A stretch of 14,147 nt of DNA from an uncultured Alphaproteobacteria bacterium (GTDB lineage: Bacteria; Pseudomonadota; Alphaproteobacteria; Reyranellales; Reyranellaceae): contig CAIYWM010000171.1 in the NCBI GenBank assembly GCA_903929895.1, forward strand, positions 1-14,147, written 5' to 3'. Positions within the stretch are counted from its first letter, which is position 1. Every line of letters starts with the position of its first letter. Made by a program: the position numbers and the translations under genes. The notes under the pieces are model-generated. The model was not told the origin of the DNA and made no database searches. It saw nothing but the letters and a program-made list of their open reading frames with translations. Below, piece by piece: positions 7,239-13,019 of the stretch.

Positions 7239-8570
7239 ATGATGAGTCCCGAGCAGAACGAGCTGATGACCCGCGTCGGTCCGGGTACACGGTGCGGCGC
7301 CCTGATGCGCCACTACTGGCATCCCGTGGCCCTCGCCGACGAACTGCCTGCCGAGCGGCCGGCCAAGCCGGTGCGCGTGCTGGGACAGGATTTCGTGCTG
7401 TTCCGCGACGAACGCGGCCGGCACGGTCTGCTGGACCGCGACTGCCCGCACCGCGGCGCCGACCTCGCCTTCGGCCGCCTGGAAGATGGCGGCCTGCGCT
7501 GCCTGTTCCATGGCTGGCTGTTCGATGTCGACGGCAAGTGCCTGGAGACGCCGGCCGAGCCCGAAGGCAGCGTGCTCTGCCAGAGGGTGCGCCAGCGCAG
7601 CTATCCGGTCGTGGTGAAGAACGGCATCATCTTCGCGTATCTCGGTGACGGGGAAGCCCCGGCCTTCCCGGACTTCGACTGCTTCCTCGCGCCCGGCACG
7701 CATGCCTTCGCCTTCAAGGGCCTGATCGAGTGCAACTGGCTGCAGGCGCTGGAGGTCGGCATCGATCCCGCCCACGCCTCCTACCTGCACCGCTTCTACG
7801 AGGACGAGGATACGGGCGCGGCCTACGGCAAGCAGTTCCGCTCCGCCTCCTCCGATTCCGACATCCCGATGACCCGCCTGCTGCGCAAGTTCCCGCGGCC
7901 GAAGCTCGACGTCGAGGCCACCGACTACGGCCTGCGCCTGTTCGCGCTGCGCAAGCTGAATGAACAGCACACGCATGTGCGGGTGACCAACCTCGTGTTC
8001 CCCTATGCCTTCGTGATCCCGATGAGCGCGGAGATGACGATCACGCAGTGGCACGTGCCGATCGACGACACGAACTGCTACTGGTACGCGATCTTCACCA
8101 GCTTCGGGAAACCGGTCGACCATGATTCCATGCGCGAGCAGCGGCTGAAGCTCTACCAGCTCCCCGACTACCGCCCGCTGATCGGCCGCCACAACGACTA
8201 CGGCTACAGCGTCGCCGAACAGAAGAACCAGACCTTCACCGGCATGGGCTTCGACATCAACGTCCACGACCAGTGGGCGGTCGAGAGTCAGGGCCGCATC
8301 CAGGACCGCACGCGCGAGCATCTCGGCACCACCGACAAGGCGATCGTCGCCTACCGCCGCATGCTGCTCTCGGCCATTGGACAGGTCGGCAACGGCGAGC
8401 GGCCGATCATGTGGCTCGACCCGCAGCGCGCCGCCGCGATCCGGGGTCCCGTGGCGATCGACGGCATGGGGCCGACCGACGGCTGGGAAGCCTACTGGAA
8501 GGATGTCGACGTGCGCCGCCGCCGTGCCTCGAGCTGGGCGGCCGACACCGTCCCGCCGCTGGTCGCGTGA
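7239..8570 (+). CDS. Rieske [2Fe-2S] aromatic ring-hydroxylating oxygenase, alpha subunit
   Basis: A terminal oxygenase of about 443 residues that would use O2 and electrons from a reductase to hydroxylate, or demethylate, an organic substrate. Counting from the ATG at 7239, the Rieske cluster ligands are Cys69-Pro-His71 and Cys88-x-x-His91. The catalytic domain has ECNWLQALEVGIDPAHASYL followed by HRF. It provides Asp176, His179 and His184, the usual 2-His site for mononuclear iron plus the acid that relays electrons between subunits. The length and the NWLQALE-type motif place it nearer the phthalate/vanillate-type oxygenases (alpha-only) than the naphthalene type. No ferredoxin, reductase or beta subunit is encoded nearby, so electron partners must lie elsewhere. 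Starts further upstream (7158) would run into the divergent gene and look unnatural; a second ATG at 7242 is equally possible. The next gene starts 4 bp after the stop. Confidence 0.92.
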   Translation: MMSPEQNELMTRVGPGTRCGALMRHYWHPVALADELPAERPAKPVRVLGQDFVLFRDERGRHGLLDRDCPHRGADLAFGRLEDGGLRCLFHGWLFDVDGKCLETPAEPEGSVLCQRVRQRSYPVVVKNGIIFAYLGDGEAPAFPDFDCFLAPGTHAFAFKGLIECNWLQALEVGIDPAHASYLHRFYEDEDTGAAYGKQFRSASSDSDIPMTRLLRKFPRPKLDVEATDYGLRLFALRKLNEQHTHVRVTNLVFPYAFVIPMSAEMTITQWHVPIDDTNCYWYAIFTSFGKPVDHDSMREQRLKLYQLPDYRPLIGRHNDYGYSVAEQKNQTFTGMGFDINVHDQWAVESQGRIQDRTREHLGTTDKAIVAYRRMLLSAIGQVGNGERPIMWLDPQRAAAIRGPVAIDGMGPTDGWEAYWKDVDVRRRRASSWAADTVPPLVA

Positions 8571-8574
8571 GCCC

Positions 8575-10005
8575 ATGAGCCTGGTCGAACGCGCGGGCCT
8601 CTGGACCGAGGACCGCAAGGCCGCGACACGCGAGGCCGAGCGGCGCATGAAGGCCGGCGACATGTCGGTCGTGCGGCTGGCCTTCGCCGACCAGCACGGC
8701 GTCCTGCGCGGCAAGACGCTGATGGCCTCGGAGGTCGATGCGGCGCTGAAGAACGGCGTCGGCTTCACCACCACGATGCTGCTGAAGGACACGTCGCATC
8801 GCACGGTGTTCCCGGTCTGGCAGCCGGGCGGCGGCTTCGGCATGAAGGAGCTGGAAGGCGCGGCCGACGTGGTCATGCTGCCCGATCCGACCACCTTCCG
8901 GGCGCTCCCCTGGGCGCCGCACTCAGGCTGGATGCTGTGCGACATCTACTTCGCCGACGGCCGGCCGATGCCGCTCTGCACGCGCCAGATCATGCGCCGG
9001 ACACTCTCGACTCTGGCCGAGCGCGGCTACGATTTCGTCGCCGGCCTCGAAGTCGAGTTCCATCTTTTCAAACTGGAGAAGGCCCGCCTCGGCGTCGGCG
9101 ATGCCGGCCAGCCGGGCGAACCGCCCGAGGTGTCGCTGCTCAATCAGGGCTATCAGTACCTGACCGAGCAGCGCTACGACGAGATGGATCCGATCCTCGA
9201 GATCCTGCGCACCAACCTCGTGGATCTCGGCCTGCCGCTGCGCACGCTCGAAGTCGAGTTCGGCCCCAGCCAGGTCGAGTTCACCTTCCGCACCGGCACC
9301 GGCCTCGATCCGGCCGACACGATGGTGCTGTTCCGCAGCGCCACCAAGCAGATCGCCCAGCGCAACGGCTTCCACGCCTCGTTCATGTGCCGACCCAAGC
9401 TCGCCAACGTGATGTCGAGCGGCTGGCACCTGCACCAGTCCCTGACCGACCGGAAAACGCACGCCAACGCCTTCGCCGATGGCACGGAGCCGCTGTCGGC
9501 GACCGGCCGCCATTACATGGCCGGCCTGCTGGAACATGCCCGCGCCGCCGCGGCCTTCAGCACGCCGACGCTCAACGGCTACAAGCGCTACCGCCCCTTC
9601 TCGCTGGCGCCCGACCGGGCCATCTGGGGCCGCGACAATCGCGGCGTGATGGTCCGGGCGCTGGGCGGACCGGGCGATCCCGCGACGCATCTTGAAAACC
9701 GGGTCGGCGAGCCCGCCGCCAATCCGTATCTCTACATGGCGAGCCAGATCGTCTGCGGGCTCGACGGGCTGGAGCGCCACCTCGCCCCCGGTCCCTCCGC
9801 CGACAAGCCCTATGAGACCAGGGCGGCTCTGCTGCCGCGTTCGCTGGCCGAGGCGCTGGCGGCGCTGAACGAGAGTGCGGTGCTGCGGGCCGGGCTCGGC
9901 GACTTCTTCGTCGACTACTATCTCCACCTCAAGCAGGCCGAAATCGCCCGGTTCGAGCTTGAGGTCAGCGACTGGGAGCAGCGCGAGTACTTCTCGCTGT
10001 TCTGA
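8575..10005 (+). CDS. Glutamine synthetase family protein (gamma-glutamyl-amine ligase-like)
   Basis: A 476-residue ATP-dependent ligase of the glutamine synthetase fold, the fold that activates a glutamate gamma-carboxyl and joins it to ammonia or an amine. Metal and substrate blocks are present: GLEVEFHLF (Glu159, Glu161), LEVEFGPSQVEF (Glu228, Glu235), SSGWHLHQS (His285, His287), NGYKRYRPF (about 334-342), RDNRGVMVRA and ENRVGEPAANPY (Glu374, Arg376). The classic NGSGMHxHxS block appears as MSSGWHLHQS. The adenylylation loop with NLYDLP seen in GlnA is not present, so it is unlikely to be the housekeeping enzyme. Better-known relatives of this type include PuuA (putrescine), IpuC (isopropylamine) and AtdA1/TdnQ (aniline). 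The start at 8575 is 4 bp after the Rieske stop, so co-translation is likely. The natural substrate is unknown; the pairing suggests an amine that the oxygenase then acts on. Confidence 0.88.
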   Translation: MSLVERAGLWTEDRKAATREAERRMKAGDMSVVRLAFADQHGVLRGKTLMASEVDAALKNGVGFTTTMLLKDTSHRTVFPVWQPGGGFGMKELEGAADVVMLPDPTTFRALPWAPHSGWMLCDIYFADGRPMPLCTRQIMRRTLSTLAERGYDFVAGLEVEFHLFKLEKARLGVGDAGQPGEPPEVSLLNQGYQYLTEQRYDEMDPILEILRTNLVDLGLPLRTLEVEFGPSQVEFTFRTGTGLDPADTMVLFRSATKQIAQRNGFHASFMCRPKLANVMSSGWHLHQSLTDRKTHANAFADGTEPLSATGRHYMAGLLEHARAAAAFSTPTLNGYKRYRPFSLAPDRAIWGRDNRGVMVRALGGPGDPATHLENRVGEPAANPYLYMASQIVCGLDGLERHLAPGPSADKPYETRAALLPRSLAEALAALNESAVLRAGLGDFFVDYYLHLKQAEIARFELEVSDWEQREYFSLF

Positions 10006-10008
10006 TCC

Positions 10009-10461
10009 TCAGCCGTCCTCGCCGATATCCTCGGCCCAGGTGTCGGGATACTCGTCCTGGAAGCGCTTCATCAGGCTGACGCAGCGCAGGTCGTTCAGGA
10101 CGACGACTTCGACGCCACGGGAGCGCAGGAAGTCCTCGTTGCCCCTGAAGGTCTGGTTCTCGCCAATCACCACCCGCGGGATCTTGAATTGCACGATGGT
10201 GCCTGAGCACATCATGCAGGGGCTGAGCGTCGTGAACAGTGTGGTGTTGCGGTAACTCCGGCGGCGGCCGGCCTGGCGCAGGCAATCCATCTCGCCATGG
10301 GCGATGGCATCGCCCTCCTGGACACGCTTGTTGTGACCGCGGCCGACGATGCGGCCGTCCTCTACGAGGATCGAGCCGATGGGAATGCCCTTCTCGTTAA
10401 AGCCCTGCTGTGCCTCGGCCAGCGCCGCCTCGAACAGTTCCAGCTCCGCCGAACTCGCCAT
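10009..10461 (-). CDS. Fcy1-type cytosine deaminase / nucleoside deaminase
   Basis: A 150-residue zinc enzyme of the cytidine-deaminase superfamily that should hydrolyse cytosine, or a related base, to uracil and ammonia in the cytoplasm. The zinc site is His55-Gly-Glu57 (AHGEMDCL) and TLSPCMMCSG with Cys82 and Cys85; Glu57 is the proton shuttle. From memory of the yeast Fcy1 sequence, likeness extends well beyond these motifs. It includes GRGHNKRVQEG with Asn44, IPRVVIGENQTF with Phe105, RGVEVVVLND, and the C-terminal TWAEDIGE. In Fcy1 the corresponding Asn, Phe, Trp and Asp bind cytosine; all are present here (Asn44, Phe105, Trp142, Asp145), while the Phe after the Trp is Ala143. GGAG 6 nt upstream (10468-10471) supports the start. 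The gene converges on the ligase gene with a 3-bp gap. Guanine or other nucleobase deamination cannot be excluded. Confidence 0.86.
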   Translation of the reverse strand: MASSAELELFEAALAEAQQGFNEKGIPIGSILVEDGRIVGRGHNKRVQEGDAIAHGEMDCLRQAGRRRSYRNTTLFTTLSPCMMCSGTIVQFKIPRVVIGENQTFRGNEDFLRSRGVEVVVLNDLRCVSLMKRFQDEYPDTWAEDIGEDG

Positions 10462-10491
10462 GGATTTCTCCGCCTGCGTCCCGCTGCACCC

Positions 10492-10509
10492 TTTCCGCCC
10501 GAGCGGAAA
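10492..10509. promoter_or_regulatory. 7-bp perfect inverted repeat between deaminase and cutA
   Basis: TTTCCGC, a CCGA loop, then GCGGAAA. It lies 31 bp upstream of the deaminase start and 76 bp upstream of cutA, inside the 123-bp divergent gap. It could be a protein-binding site or a small hairpin in either leader. No known operator matches it that I recognise. The rest of the gap contains the deaminase and cutA ribosome binding sites and no clear promoter hexamers. Confidence 0.4.
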
Positions 10510-10571
10510 ATGGTCTACCCAATGTCTCTCTCAGTTTACTTCAGCCCGCCCACAGGCGTAACGCCGGGATC

Positions 10572-10578
10572 GGAAGAG
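10572..10578 (+). promoter_or_regulatory. Ribosome binding site deciding the cutA start
   Basis: GGAAGAG lies 6 nt before the ATG at 10585. In-frame ATGs at 10510 and 10522 would add an N-terminal tail with no family likeness and have no comparable signal, so 10585 is chosen. Confidence 0.5.
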
Positions 10579-10584
10579 ATCGCC

Positions 10585-10899
10585 ATGACCGCCATTGCCG
10601 TCGTCACGACCGTAGCCAGCCGCAAGGACGCCCGCTCGCTCGCGCGGGCGATCGTCGAGGCGAAGCTTGCCGCCTGTGCCCAGATCTCGCGGATCGAGAG
10701 CGTCTATACCTGGAAGGGCGCCCTCGCGACCGGCAAGGAATACCGCATCCTGTTCAAGACGCTCGACGAACACTATGCCGCCATCGAGCGCGCGATCCTC
10801 GACCTGCATCCCTATGAGGTGCCGGCGATCCACGCCTTCCCGATGATGCACGTCGCGCCGGCCTATGCGGCATGGATCGAGGACAGCGTCGCGGCCTAG
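10585..10899 (+). CDS. cutA: Divalent-cation tolerance protein CutA
   Basis: A 104-residue protein, close to the usual CutA length of about 105-115. CutA forms very stable trimers of a ferredoxin-like fold and was linked genetically to copper and divalent metal tolerance; its molecular role is still unsettled. The start region MTAIAVVTTVASRKDARSLA matches the first strand and helix. KLAACAQISRIESVYTWKG matches the most conserved family segment (LAACVN...I.S.Y.W.G). HPYEVPAI and the terminal YAAWIEDSV complete the family signature. The gene stands alone in its direction. Its TAG stop shares the palindrome CTAG with the stop of the convergent VOC gene. Confidence 0.93.
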   Translation: MTAIAVVTTVASRKDARSLARAIVEAKLAACAQISRIESVYTWKGALATGKEYRILFKTLDEHYAAIERAILDLHPYEVPAIHAFPMMHVAPAYAAWIEDSVAA

Positions 10900-11363
10900 C
10901 CCTGCCCGCCTTCCAGCATCTTCGTCCAGCGCTTCTGCATTTCCTCAGGGCTGACTACCTCCTTCGCCGCGGCGAGGAACCAGCGATAGCCGAAGGGACA
11001 GGCGACCATGCCGGAGCGGTCGCCGTAGAACTGGTCCTGCACCGGGCGCACCAAAGTGGCGCCGGCGGCCACCGCGCGCTCGACGGCGGTGTCGGCATCG
11101 GGAACGGCAATGTGGAAGGCCACGGGAGACCCGCCGATGGCGCCCGGGCTCCGCGCGCCGAAGTCGGGATACTCGTCGTTCATCATCAGAACGGTGTCGC
11201 CGATGCGGATCTCGGCATGGCCGACACGGCCCGCCGGCTCGACCAGGCGGAACAGTTCCACCGCCCCGAAGGCCTTCACGTAGAAATCGATCGCAGCCTT
11301 CGCGTCGTGCACGGTCATGTGGGCTTTGACTGTCTGACCCGATGTCGCGGTCTTTGCGGCCAT
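10896..11363 (-). CDS. VOC-family protein (PhnB/glyoxalase-like)
   Basis: A 155-residue vicinal-oxygen-chelate fold protein of the group related to glyoxalase, bleomycin-resistance and PhnB-like proteins. The first beta-alpha-beta module shows TVKAHMTVHDAKAAIDFYVK then FGAVE and GHAEIRIGD. The second shows FHIAVPDADTAVERAVAAGA and DRSGMVACPFGYRWFLA. In many relatives the latter block ends DPFGHxW; here it reads CPFGYRW, so one usual His position is Tyr. The metal site and substrate therefore cannot be assumed. AGGTG 5 nt upstream of the ATG at 11363 (11369-11373) supports the start. It diverges from a TetR regulator with an operator-like repeat over its promoter, which suggests control by a small-molecule signal. 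The stop lies inside CTAG shared with cutA. Confidence 0.85.
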   Translation of the reverse strand: MAAKTATSGQTVKAHMTVHDAKAAIDFYVKAFGAVELFRLVEPAGRVGHAEIRIGDTVLMMNDEYPDFGARSPGAIGGSPVAFHIAVPDADTAVERAVAAGATLVRPVQDQFYGDRSGMVACPFGYRWFLAAAKEVVSPEEMQKRWTKMLEGGQG

Positions 11364-11383
11364 GGCATCACCTGTGTTATATT

Positions 11384-11402
11384 ACGTTACGTATTGTAAC
11401 GT
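11384..11402. promoter_or_regulatory. Putative TetR operator (ACGTTAC-N5-GTAACGT)
   Basis: A perfect 7-bp inverted repeat with a 5-nt GTATT spacer, in a conspicuously AT-rich patch of an otherwise GC-rich window. It covers the -10 box of the VOC promoter and ends 6 nt before the tetR start codon. Bound repressor would block VOC transcription and could also control its own gene. Size and position are typical for TetR-family operators; the assignment to the adjacent TetR is inference. Confidence 0.6.
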
Positions 11403-11420
11403 TAATAGATGACCCGTCAA
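11393..11420 (-). promoter_or_regulatory. Sigma-70-like promoter for the VOC gene
   Basis: On the minus strand TTGACG (11420-11415) and TACAAT (11398-11393) are separated by 16 nt. The expected start of transcription is near 11386, giving a leader of about 22 nt before the ATG at 11363. The -35 box lies inside codons 3-4 of the divergent tetR gene. Found by eye; the hexamers match consensus at five of six positions each. Confidence 0.55.
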
Positions 11421-12002
11421 CCCGTCTCAGCCCCACCGGTGCGCGGCCGTCCCCGCGATCCGCGCACCCGCGCCGCGATCCTGGTCGCGGCGCGCGATCT
11501 CCTGGGACGCGGCGGGCTGACGGCCGTAACCATCGAAGCGATTGCCCAGAAGGCGGGAGTCAGTCGTCCGACGATCTATCGCTACTGGCCGAACGCGCCC
11601 GCCGTTGCGATGGCAGCGTTCCTGGAAACGACCGGGGCCGACAAGGCCGCCAAATCACCGCGGACCGCGCTCGCGGCCCTGCGTGCCCAGCTCCATGCGC
11701 TGGCCGATGCCTTCGCCGCGCCCACCGGACGCAGCGTCGCGGCCATGGTAGCGGCGGCCCAGTCGGAGACCGAACTCGCCAAGGCCTTCCGCAACGAGTT
11801 CATTGCACGCAATCGCGACGCGACGCGCGCGCTGCTGGAGCGCTGCATCGCCAACAAGGCGATCGAAGCGCCGGACGACATGGAGCTCACGCTCGACCTC
11901 GTCTTCGGTCCCCTCTTCTATCGTCTGCTGATGGGCCACGCGCCGATCACGCGCGACTTCGTCGATCGGCTTCTGGACACGCTCATTCGCCCGCGCGGCT
12001 GA
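11409..12002 (+). CDS. TetR/AcrR-family transcriptional regulator
   Basis: A 197-residue DNA-binding regulator. The N-terminal TetR domain spans about residues 18-70: a basic GRPRDPRTR leader, first helix AAILVAARDLLGRGG, then the helix-turn-helix TIEAIAQKAGVSRPTIYRYW with recognition helix SRPTIYRYW. The C-terminal helical region (about 75-195) should bind the inducer and form the dimer; it is alanine-rich and gives no ligand clue. The ATG at 11409 has no Shine-Dalgarno, since the operator palindrome occupies the place, so translation may be inefficient or near-leaderless. The gene diverges from the VOC gene, the obvious regulatory target. Its 3' end overlaps the convergent formylglycine-generating enzyme gene by 20 bp. 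Confidence 0.92.
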   Translation: MTRQPVSAPPVRGRPRDPRTRAAILVAARDLLGRGGLTAVTIEAIAQKAGVSRPTIYRYWPNAPAVAMAAFLETTGADKAAKSPRTALAALRAQLHALADAFAAPTGRSVAAMVAAAQSETELAKAFRNEFIARNRDATRALLERCIANKAIEAPDDMELTLDLVFGPLFYRLLMGHAPITRDFVDRLLDTLIRPRG

Positions 12003-12936
12003 TGCACCGGAAGCCGACATGGCTGGTCGTCGTGTCGATCTGCTCCGCGTGGCGCGCGGCCGGGCGATAGCGCTTGCAGTAGCTCGGGGCACAGAGATGC
12101 GAGCCGCCCTTCAGCACCTTGCGCGGGATGCGCACCGGGTCGCGCGGATCGTAGCTCTGCTCGAGCGTCGCACCGCGCGGGTTCTCGGGCACGCAGCAGG
12201 CCTTGGCGGCATCGGGCGCGTGTTTGGCGGCATACCAGTCGGTCGTCCATTCCCAGACGTTGCCGATCATGTCGTGCACGCCGTAGCCGTTGGGTTGGAA
12301 GGCGCGCACCGGTGAGGTACGGGCGAAACCGTCCTCGCGGGTGTTCTCGGCCGGAAACCGCCCCTGCCAGGTATTGGCCATGTGGCGGCCGCCGGGCGTC
12401 AGCTCGTCACCCCATGCGAACTCCGCGCCATCGAGCCCGCCGCGCGCCGCGAACTCCCATTCCGCTTCGGTCGGCAGCTCCTTGCCGGCCCATTTCGCAT
12501 AGGCCTCGGCATCGCGGAAGGCGACCTGCACCACGGGATGATCGTCGAGGCCGCCGATATGACTGCCCTTGCCGTAGGGACGCCGCCACGTGGCGCCGAA
12601 GGTGAAGCGCCACCACTGGCTCCAGTCGGCGAGATCGACCGGCTTCGAGGGCGGCGTGAAGACCAGTCCGCCAGCCTTCAGCATCCCGGGGCGCGCGCCG
12701 GGATAGTCCTTCGGATCGGGATCGATCTCGGCCCAGGTGACATGGCCGGTGGCCTCGATGAACCGGCGGAACTCGGCATTGGTGACGGGCGTCTGGTCGA
12801 TCCAGAAGCCGTCGACCGTCACCGTGTGGACGGGCTTCTCCTCGGCATAGTGGTGGTCCGATCCCATGCGGAAAGTCCCGCCGGCAATCCAGACCATCCC
12901 GGGGTGAGGCGAGCCGGCTCCAGCGACGCTATTCAT
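11983..12936 (-). CDS. Formylglycine-generating enzyme (sulfatase-modifying factor)
   Basis: A 317-residue enzyme that oxidises the Cys (in C-x-P-x-R) of type I sulfatases to the catalytic formylglycine, using copper and O2. Family landmarks in order: GMVWIAGGTFRMGSD (13-27), PVHTVTVDGFWIDQTPVTNA (35-54), LPTEAEWEFAARGG (154-167), YGVHDMIGNVWEWTTDWY (218-235) and KVLKGGSHLCAPSYCKRYR (273-291). Both active-site cysteines of true FGEs are present (Cys282 and Cys287, spaced C-x4-C as in human SUMF1), and the terminal SHVGFRC matches as well. Many FGE-fold proteins lack these cysteines and have other functions, so their presence supports real sulfatase activation. The start is an ATG at 12936; upstream frame sequence is the sulfatase shadow. 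It follows the sulfatase gene by 83 bp in the same direction, a natural enzyme/maturase pair. No signal peptide, so it acts in the cytoplasm. Confidence 0.92.
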   Translation of the reverse strand: MNSVAGAGSPHPGMVWIAGGTFRMGSDHHYAEEKPVHTVTVDGFWIDQTPVTNAEFRRFIEATGHVTWAEIDPDPKDYPGARPGMLKAGGLVFTPPSKPVDLADWSQWWRFTFGATWRRPYGKGSHIGGLDDHPVVQVAFRDAEAYAKWAGKELPTEAEWEFAARGGLDGAEFAWGDELTPGGRHMANTWQGRFPAENTREDGFARTSPVRAFQPNGYGVHDMIGNVWEWTTDWYAAKHAPDAAKACCVPENPRGATLEQSYDPRDPVRIPRKVLKGGSHLCAPSYCKRYRPAARHAEQIDTTTSHVGFRCISRAGE

Positions 12937-12959
12937 GGTCCCCAGTCCTACACGCCTCG

Positions 12960-12991
12960 CCGGCCGTCCGCTATGCGACGCGGACGGCCGG
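12960..12991. other. Perfect 12-bp stem-loop between sulfatase and FGE genes
   Basis: CCGGCCGTCCGC (12960-12971), loop TATGCGAC, GCGGACGGCCGG (12980-12991). It is a very stable GC-rich hairpin in the leader of the FGE gene. In the direction of transcription it is not followed by a T-run, so it is not a standard intrinsic terminator. It may slow polymerase, protect the upstream mRNA end, or act as an internal regulatory structure. Confidence 0.65.
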
Positions 12992-13019
12992 TTGCCCTCT
13001 CCCCAGGCATTTACCCTCT

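Noticed and set aside
6567..8945. Very long leftward open frame (792 codons) antisense to the Rieske and ligase genes and continuing into the hydrolase
   Set aside because: It is low-complexity in V/G/R/A/E, has no domain, and is exactly what GC-rich genes produce on the opposite strand. The Rieske, ligase and hydrolase frames all show complete conserved motifs.
8575..10005. Housekeeping glutamine synthetase (glnA)
   Set aside because: No adenylylation-loop NLYDLP motif, the NGSGMHxH block is altered, and the gene is coupled to a Rieske oxygenase, all unlike GlnA.
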